DNA of 64,000 nucleotides, taken from the NCBI GenBank assembly GCA_029204225.1, contig CM055102.1, forward strand, positions 3,778,827-3,842,826, read 5' to 3'. Source of the DNA: Diphasiastrum complanatum. Its lineage: Eukaryota > Streptophyta > Lycopodiopsida > Lycopodiales > Lycopodiaceae. Of the stretch, positions 57,967 to 64,000 are shown piece after piece; within the stretch, counting starts at the first letter, position 1, and each line of letters begins with the position of its first letter. Position numbers and translations under genes: made by a program. The notes beneath the pieces were generated by a model. That model did no database searches. It was given only the letters and a program-made list of their open reading frames with translations, and had not been told where the DNA came from.

Positions 57967-58784
57967 ACACCCTCACAGCGGGGAAGGCCTGAGGCCAAGG
58001 GCCCTCCTCGACGTAAAGCATCGCAAAATATTCTTACTTATAATAATTGTTATGTTTCTGGACTTGTCCAATGACACATGTAAGGTATCCTAATGCTTTT
58101 TACTTGTAGTAGGTGCATCTAATACAATTGTAGGATGAGTTTAATTAAGCCTATTTTCATTAAGACATAATTGTGCCATTTAATTGTTTGTCCAAATACA
58201 AGCTTTTTAAGGCCTTCAAGAATGAAACAAATAAATGCAAAAAAAGAAAATCTACAAAAGAATAAAATGTATAGGGGAAGAACCTACTAGTTTTTTTTTT
58301 AATAGCCTATGACTTTCTAAAAATAGTAGATTTAAGATTTAATTTTTTGTCCAATTTTTTAAAAAAAGTGATGATTACATCATCACAACTTTCCAAAAAT
58401 AATAAAAATACCTTAACATTGTAGTGTGCTTTTGTGACTGTCTAAACATAGTAATAGTACCTTACACATTTATTGCACCATGAATTCTTGGAATAATAAT
58501 TTCAAGTGTAATATTGTGCCATTTAAGGCTTTCTCAAAAATACATTGTGAAAAAACCAGTAGCTTGTTACGGCCCACGTATTGCCAGGTGCTCATGTTTG
58601 CTTTGTATTTTGAAAGCACTTCCATGAGCATAATATCCATCCACCTCTCTCTCTCCTCCGAAATTTGTCATTCTCTCTCTACAATGTGCATTCTCTCTCT
58701 ACGAAATGTGCATTATCTCTCCTCTCTCTCTCTCTACGGAATGTGTGTTCTCTCTTTACCTTCTCACTTGCCATTACGTCATGG
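57967..58784. other. Flank right of copia B, no gene
   Basis: AT-rich intergenic sequence, then CT-rich runs (58648-58740) of repeated ctctctctac(g/a)-aatgtgcatt phrases. No coding evidence beyond short frames created by the CT-rich repeats. Confidence 0.6.
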
Positions 58785-58875
58785 AAGGCCCGAGGACCTC
58801 GGGCCTTCCTTGCAGGTCAGGGCCCTACCCTCGAGCTCCCGCCCTCGAGCAAGGGCCCTCCCTGCAAGGAAGGCC
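58785..58875. repeat. GC-rich nested inverted repeats (potential cruciform)
   Basis: Two perfect structures: aaggcccgagg/cctcgggcctt at 58785-58795 and 58797-58807 with a one-base centre, and ggccttccttgcagg (58802-58816) pairing with cctgcaaggaaggcc (58861-58875). The enclosed loop has two agggccct palindromes and two ccctcgag boxes. It stands out in an otherwise AT-rich region. Confidence 0.9.
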
Positions 58876-59336
58876 CTCGATCAGGCCCTTCCACCATACA
58901 AAAAGCCCTTAAAGATGTTGGAGGATGATGTTACACCTCATGAAAAATATAAAAACTAAAATCTATAAAAAAATTCTCAAGCCATAGGGCTTTGCAAATA
59001 TATTTCATATCAAAAGCAAAATTTTAGGAGGGTTAAAGAACATTTTGATAAAAGAGATTACTTAGAAGAAAAAGGCCTTCGAATCTACCCCCTACAAGGG
59101 GAATCTTTGGGCAAAGGCCCTTCTAGGGGCATAAGGCCCTTTGACGCAAACTTGAACCTAAACTAACCTAAACTCCCACATGAGATTGTTGTTTTGCATG
59201 CATCAAACACTCTCTCTCAAGCTAGCCAAACTTTTTCAAATGAGTGGACGATGTTGTAAGTTCATGAGAATTTTTCATATACATAGTAGTGTAGGTGAAA
59301 ATGCTGAAAACTTATCATGGAATAAAATCCGAGAAT
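58876..59336. other. Intergenic stretch, no gene
   Basis: Contains more gggcctt/aaggccc phrases (59070-59135), similar in composition to the hairpin region. No open frame with family similarity. Confidence 0.55.
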
Positions 59337-59486
59337 CTATCATGTGGCATGTCAGAAGGCCGTTGGATTTGTTATGCCCACAGCTATACACGTGTCAAAA
59401 ACATGGATAAAGAAGCTATCATGTGGCATGTCAAAAGGCCGCTTGATTTGTTATGCCCATAGCCATACACGTGTCAAAAACGTGGA
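59337..59486. repeat. Tandem duplication with G-box, 79-base period
   Basis: Copies 59337-59407 and 59416-59486: ctatcatgtggcatgtca, aaggccg-ttg-tttgttatgccca and tacacgtgtcaaaaac-tgga are shared. Each contains acacgtgtc, a G-box/ABRE-type site. About 1.5 kb upstream of the O-fucosyltransferase gene. Confidence 0.9.
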
Positions 59487-59776
59487 CATTGGATGACACT
59501 GGGAATGTGAGCTACCAGTCCTCCTGCCATTAAGAGACTGGGCTCCCTCCCCCAGGGGAAGGTCTTTTGACCCGGACCTCTCAAAAAAAAAAGCTAGTTT
59601 TTGCATAGAAAATTGGGAAAATCCTCTAAAAAAACAAAGTCTTAGTGGACTTGGCCTTCCACTGGGAAGCTGCTCTTCCAAATGAAATCCTGAAGCCTTG
59701 AAGCCCTCCCTTTTCTCTGGACTCGAATTTCACAGAGACGTTCGCCGCTCTATTTTATATCGCCCCACCCTCCCCC

Positions 59777-59780
<4 letters not shown>

Positions 59781-59814
<34 letters not shown>
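59781..59814. repeat. (TC)n microsatellite
   Basis: About 17 TC units, in the kind of CT-rich context often found at plant promoters or 5' leaders. Confidence 0.95.
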
Positions 59815-59818
<4 letters not shown>

Positions 59819-60117
59819 AACAAGGCGAGAGACTGGGGGAGAGAGGGGAGTCTCCAGTGCATCACTATCGTCAAGCTATCTACCCACGCAGATCAAGCAT
59901 AGCCACAGAAGAATAGTAATAATCAATACCCATAGCTTTGATTTTGATGGCAGGGGTCTTTCATTCTCGTCTTTGGATGTCTTGTATTTGCTGATATCAG
60001 TTTTTGCAATATCTTTTTGTCTAAGAGTGTGTGGATGCCTGTCTGAAGTGAAGCAGATTGTACCTCTCCTTATATTGCTGCACCCTTTTTTAATTTGCTG
60101 TGCTTTGTCCCTGTTCA

Positions 60118-60712
60118 TTGTGCTGCTGTGCTGCATCACGGAATATACTCGCTGTCTCTAGCTTTTAAACAAAACCCTACCTCATCTGCAGCAGCAGCAA
60201 CCCTTGTCTGCTTTGCTCCACCAGTGACAGGTAGCTGGGGTTCAGTCATAGATCGGTCGAGTTTTACTCATCTCGGCACTACTCAGAGAAAGATTCCTCT
60301 GCTCCTCTGTCGTCTTGTTGTGCTGCAGCATCACGGAAATAGCAGCTGTTTTCAGCTTCTAATGAAAACGATACTTCATTCTCACCATCTGCTTCAGGGT
60401 AAGTTCTTGCCTGCTCTTCCCAGGAAGCTAGATTTCAGTCATAGATTAGTTTAGTTGTACTCATTTCAGCACTACCCAGAACAGGATTTCTCTTCTCTTT
60501 TGTTGTCAATAAGAGGTAGCTGGATTTCAATTATAGATTATTTTTATTGTTACTCATATCAGCACTACACAGAAAAGGGTAAGGATTTCTCTTCCCTTTT
60601 GTTGTCAGTGAGAGGTGGCTGGAAAATAACTAAAGATCAATTCAGTTTTACCCATCTCAGCACTACCTAGAGAAGGATAAGAAATGTTCCGCCCTTTTGC
60701 TGTGCAGTGATT
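60118..60712. repeat. Higher-order repeats upstream of the O-fucosyltransferase gene
   Basis: Four related units of about 90-100 bases at 60228-60315, 60422-60511, 60512-60610 and 60611-60712. Each has aggtagctgg-tttca-t-atagat, actcat-tcagcacta-ccagaga and ttctct-c-cttttgttgtc. Between the first two, a different unit also occurs twice (tgtgctgcatcacgga at 60126 and tgtgctgcagcatcacgga at 60318). Likely 5' leader, intron or promoter sequence of the gene. Confidence 0.82.
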
Positions 60713-60812
60713 ATATAGCAGTGGCGCCCACCATCTGAACAGCTAACCATGTTGGTGGAAGCGCTTCGCCTTTAAGCTCTGAAAGATTTGCCGTAATCTG
60801 CCTTTCCTCTGA

Positions 60813-60820
60813 TATATATA
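60813..60820 (+). promoter_or_regulatory. Candidate TATA box of the O-fucosyltransferase gene
   Basis: tatatata, 115 bases upstream of the ATG at 60935, giving room for a leader of roughly 80-90 bases. No other strong TATA lies between it and the start codon. Confidence 0.5.
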
Positions 60821-60934
60821 ACAGGGATGTAAGACACAGCTCATACACCTTTTTGGCATAGCCATCGGGAGCTCAAAAAGCATTTGGCCTTGAAGCTCTT
60901 AGTAAGCAGTAAAAGCTCATAAACAAAGAGGGAA

Positions 60935-62557
60935 ATGTCAAGAGGCATCAGCTCAGAGGGTTTTGGAGAAAATGCTCTCAAATTTATCAGCAACGCTTGC
61001 TTCGGACTGTTTGTGATAATAGTGCTTACCCTTACACTCATAGCTGTGACATATCAGCCCCCTGATCCATGGCTCCAATCTTCGAAATTCATGAGCAAAA
61101 TATTCACTTCAGTTGAGAATGCAACCTACCAGAAGGACACCTCCATTCTGGTCACAGGGGAGGATGTTCTTTCTATTTCCGATATTGGTTCCGTTGCCTT
61201 CGCTGACCCCCCCGCTACGATCACAAATGTTACTGTTCGAGCTGAGGATGAGGCATATTTGCGTGCGAGCATGGGAAGTTGTGATTCGAGCATTGAGGCG
61301 ATCAATTGCTCCGATCCAGGAGTGATGGTTGCCATCAAGAAGGCCAATCTGGCAACATTTTCAGACATAAATTTGTATGCATATCGAACACCAGTCCGCG
61401 GCTCCGCCAATACAGACTGCGATGTGGCATGGAGATTTAAGCCGAAGAAAGAGCATTCCCACAGAATGTACAGGGATTTCAGAAGATACAAGCTGCGGCG
61501 CGAGGCCTCATGCGGTTTTACTGTCATTGATATTGGTGATTTGCACTCTGGTGAGAACGCTCGCCCTCAGAAATTCCGCATAAATGATAGTGTTCCAACA
61601 CTGGATCAAGCAGATATGAGTAAATTTCGCAATAGCAAATATCTTTACTATTCCCGCGGAGGCGACTATTGCAAGGGGATGAATCAGTTCCAGTGGAGCT
61701 TTCTGTGTGCCCTAGGAGAGGCCCAGTATTTGAACAGAACCTTTGTTGTAGATTTAGACTTTTGCCTATCTGGAAGCAACAACCCTGGACATGGGGATGA
61801 AACTGGCAAAGACTTGAGATTTTACTTTGACTATGAGCATCTCATGGAGGCCACCTCTGTGATTGAGCAAAAGCAGTTTCTTAAGGCATGGCAGGATTGG
61901 AATAAGATCCATAATCATAATTACATACCAGTCAGAGTTGTGCCAGATCTCAAGGTGACTCCAATGCAGCTCCGAAGTGAAGAAAGTACCGTCTTGTGGA
62001 GGACCTTTGATCAGCCAGAACCCAACAATTATTGGTATAGGGTTTGTGAGGGTGAGTCAGAGAAGGTAATTCAGAGGCCATGGCATCTACTATGGAAATC
62101 GAAACGGCTCATGGACATTGTGACTACAATCTGTGGAAGTCTGGAGTGGGATTTTGATGCGGTGCATATAGTTAGAGGGCAAAAAGCCCAGAACAAAGAG
62201 CTATGGCCCAATTTGGATGCAGACACATCTCCAGAATCCATATTGCAAAAGCTCAAGGGGAAGATAGAAGAGGGAAGAAATGTGTACATTGCAACAAATG
62301 AGGTTTTGCCAGGTTATTTTGATAAATTGAGGACCAGCTATAAGATTCATTTGCTAGATGATTATAAGCATCTTTGGGCACCTGGTAGCGAATGGTACAA
62401 TGAAACGAAAGCTCTCAATAATGGCCATAGTGTTGATTTCGATGGGCAAATGAGAGTAGAAGTGGATTCAGAGATGTTCTTTAGAGGAAAAAAGCACATT
62501 GAGACTTTTGATGAGATCACACTTGATTGCAAAGATGGAGTAAATACATGTAAGTAA
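60935..62557 (+). CDS. Plant O-fucosyltransferase family protein (GT106/PF10250 type), intronless
   Basis: 540 residues, one uninterrupted frame. The first ATG follows an in-frame-free leader and sits in aaatgtcaag. A short cytosolic tail is followed by a membrane segment (about residues 21-41, LFVIIVLTLTLIAV), the layout of a type II Golgi protein, then a Ser/Thr-rich stem with Asn-x-Ser/Thr sites (NATYQ, NVTVR, NCSD). The catalytic part contains YYSRGGDYCKGMNQFQWSFL and NRTFVVDLDFCL (about residues 235-280), FDYEHLME, the HIVRGQKA segment with the conserved Arg (about 407-414) and IATNEVLPGYFDKL. The family transfers fucose from GDP-fucose to protein or glycan acceptors. The sequence most resembles the Arabidopsis At5g50420/At3g05320 group from memory, whose exact substrate I do not know. 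GC content and codon use are clearly higher in order than in the surrounding transposons. Confidence 0.9.
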   Translation: MSRGISSEGFGENALKFISNACFGLFVIIVLTLTLIAVTYQPPDPWLQSSKFMSKIFTSVENATYQKDTSILVTGEDVLSISDIGSVAFADPPATITNVTVRAEDEAYLRASMGSCDSSIEAINCSDPGVMVAIKKANLATFSDINLYAYRTPVRGSANTDCDVAWRFKPKKEHSHRMYRDFRRYKLRREASCGFTVIDIGDLHSGENARPQKFRINDSVPTLDQADMSKFRNSKYLYYSRGGDYCKGMNQFQWSFLCALGEAQYLNRTFVVDLDFCLSGSNNPGHGDETGKDLRFYFDYEHLMEATSVIEQKQFLKAWQDWNKIHNHNYIPVRVVPDLKVTPMQLRSEESTVLWRTFDQPEPNNYWYRVCEGESEKVIQRPWHLLWKSKRLMDIVTTICGSLEWDFDAVHIVRGQKAQNKELWPNLDADTSPESILQKLKGKIEEGRNVYIATNEVLPGYFDKLRTSYKIHLLDDYKHLWAPGSEWYNETKALNNGHSVDFDGQMRVEVDSEMFFRGKKHIETFDEITLDCKDGVNTCK

Positions 62558-63240
62558 CATTGAGTGAGATAGCAATTGCTTTTTAGGTAGAGCTATGCTT
62601 CTGTTGGGTGATTATTTATCATGAGCCGAATCATATATATCCACCAACTCTCTCCTCTTTGTTTGTTTTGACTTGAGAACAAAATATACTACTAATGAAT
62701 ATGTTTTGAAAAGGTATGCTACAATATACAAAAGTTTATGATCTTGAAAGGTTATATTTTCAGCTCAACCTTTTATTTTAAAAATAGTAAGGTTTTTCAT
62801 ATTGGAGAGAAATCATGTGGCAAGTTAGGTTTTGGACCTGTTATAAAAGGATGTAACTCATGGATAGAGAGGATACTCTCTCTCTCTCTCTCTCTTATCT
62901 CATTCATGCTTGGTTCTCTTGGGTTCTATTATCCATTGGTGCACTATATTTGTGACATCTTGCAATTCTATGTGTAGAATGATCATTAATTGCTATTTTC
63001 AGATCCATACGTGTGAAATATAGTAGGGTACTGTAATTGTACAAATAGCAATAGTACTTTATGTTTTAGTTCATGTTTGATCAAGATCTATTAGAGTTTG
63101 CATCTCAATCTTAGTGTAGATGCTGATTTTTCTACATTGGCAAGATTGGTGAGTTGTTTGTTTTTGTAACCAAAGATCAATTTGTAGGTTTGGATCTTAA
63201 TGATTCTCAAATCTTTCACACAAGCTAGGTGTATTGCAAT
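62558..63240. other. 3' flank of the O-fucosyltransferase gene
   Basis: AT-rich, with a short (CT)n run at 62876-62893. No gene. Candidate polyadenylation-type text (aatgaatatg, aataaa-like variants) is too common here to assign. Confidence 0.5.
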
Positions 63241-63616
63241 AGCTTGTAAAGCTACGCCAACTAATCTTTTAACCTTTTTAAGAGACTAAGTAAATGTTTT
63301 GAAGCCTTGCTTACTTTTGTTAATGAACTTTGCACAACTTAATGATGCAGATGCTCCTCTACAATGTAGTTGAATTTCAAATTATTCTATTTGTATTATA
63401 GAAGTAATAGAGCTTTTCAATGCTTCTTAGCTTGTAAAGCTACGCCAACTAACATTTTAACCTTTTTGAGAGACTAAGTAAATGTTTTGAAACCTTGCTT
63501 CCTTTTGTTAATGAACTTTGCACAACTTAATGATGCAGATGCTCCTCTACAATGTAGTTGAATTTCAAATTATTCTATTTGTATTATAGAAATAATAGAG
63601 CTTTTCAATGCTTCTT
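63241..63616. repeat. Recent tandem duplication, 188-base unit
   Basis: 63241-63428 and 63429-63616 are the same length and differ at only about six positions. Units start agcttgtaaagctacgcc and end caatgcttctt. The near identity contrasts with the diverged duplications elsewhere. Confidence 0.97.
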
Positions 63617-63739
63617 CTTATAGAAGAAGAAAACCAATCTATACTTCTTGATACTTATGAGTTCACGACACTATACACTAAAATTAACTTAGAAGATTTG
63701 AAATTTCGTGTTAACAAACAAATTTGAGATTTTTTTATT

Positions 63740-64000
63740 CTAACGTTGTTTGTAATACCTGGGCTGAGCCATACTTGAAAGTAGGCATAAGCACTTATAA
63801 ATCTTTTTTATTCACCTCATTGCTTGCATAATTTGAATCTAAAAATCCAATCAAATCAATGTGAGACCAAGAGTGCACTTCTTTCAATCTGCTAGGTGTA
63901 GCACGTAAAACACAACCTAAAGCACCTCTAGAATATGCTTCCCTCGTGTCCAAAACTCATTTCCAAACACAGTTGTCTAAAAATAAACTAAATCCTTGCC
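63740..64000 (-). pseudogene. Possible copia RNase H remnant at the window edge
   Basis: One minus-strand frame reads SWSHIDLIGFLDSNYASNEV, loosely like the GF-DSDYAG block of copia RNase H. The rest does not align, and the window ends here. Weak call. Confidence 0.25.

Noticed and set aside
58480-58959. 159-codon frame and two overlapping frames in the GC-rich patch
   Set aside because: Products of CT-rich repeats and the inverted-repeat region, with no domain or conserved composition.
60455-60670. Frames in the repeats upstream of the O-fucosyltransferase gene
   Set aside because: Short frames produced by the repeated unit; no evidence of coding.
61126-61527. 133-codon minus-strand frame inside the O-fucosyltransferase gene
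   Set aside because: Antisense shadow of a well-supported coding frame.

Overview
The window is nuclear DNA of a land plant with a large, repeat-rich genome. The evidence is layered Ty1/copia and Ty3/gypsy retrotransposons primed by initiator tRNA-Met, CACTA-type DNA transposons, spliceosomal introns and one intact plant-type O-fucosyltransferase gene. The species cannot be fixed from sequence alone; a gymnosperm, fern or other large-genome lineage would fit. Only the gene at 60935-62557 looks like an intact host gene. Nearly everything from about 2.2 to 58 kb is transposon-derived.

Layout. 1-3.7 kb holds a diverged tandem duplication, unassigned DNA and an LTR-retrotransposon leader fragment. 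3.7-12.97 kb is a pile of copia fragments (here called F, D, A', B') and a chromodomain-bearing gypsy (G). An unfamiliar multi-gene DNA element (here 'X') occupies 12.98-20.62 kb and 4.75-6.45 kb. A second diverged copy (X') is spread over about 23.2-31.4 kb and is itself split by a gypsy (H) and an A-family LTR fragment. 31.9-33.9 kb is a copia on the minus strand (E). 33.9-37.8 kb is AT-rich with an unrecognised coding remnant and a long (TG)(GA) microsatellite. 37.86-57.97 kb is a set of nested insertions: copia B (minus) is split by copia A (plus, 40355-56669, TSD gtttt), which is split by a nearly intact copia C (43002-49430, TSD ccttg, LTRs with 3 differences in 655) and by a CACTA-type element T (about 51368-55368). 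58-64 kb is the gene-proximal region with several tandem duplications around the O-fucosyltransferase gene.

The most interesting content is X/X'. One gene (16119-18162 +; copy at 29043-30413 -) reads as a histone H3 of centromeric (CENH3-like) type, followed by a basic/proline-rich linker and a C48 (Ulp1/SUMO-protease type) cysteine peptidase. It is divergent from a second gene (13032-14617 -; start of a copy at 31291 +). The shared intergenic region carries an array of a degenerate roughly 20-bp motif, GATATCG...GCGCGC, in both orientations, and so does one intron. A third gene (18840-20186 -; copy at 23251-24468 +), convergent with the first, ends in a ubiquitin-like domain. A fourth (4780-6049 -) has a coiled coil, a basic patch and a helical, possibly DNA-binding, domain. 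The terminal inverted repeats (6413-6449 and 20586-20622) abut the two halves of the same copia D at the same coding position, so one original insertion appears to have been split by rearrangement. Both copies are decayed by stops and frameshifts; what they did when intact (for example centromere-directed deSUMOylation or targeting) is inference.
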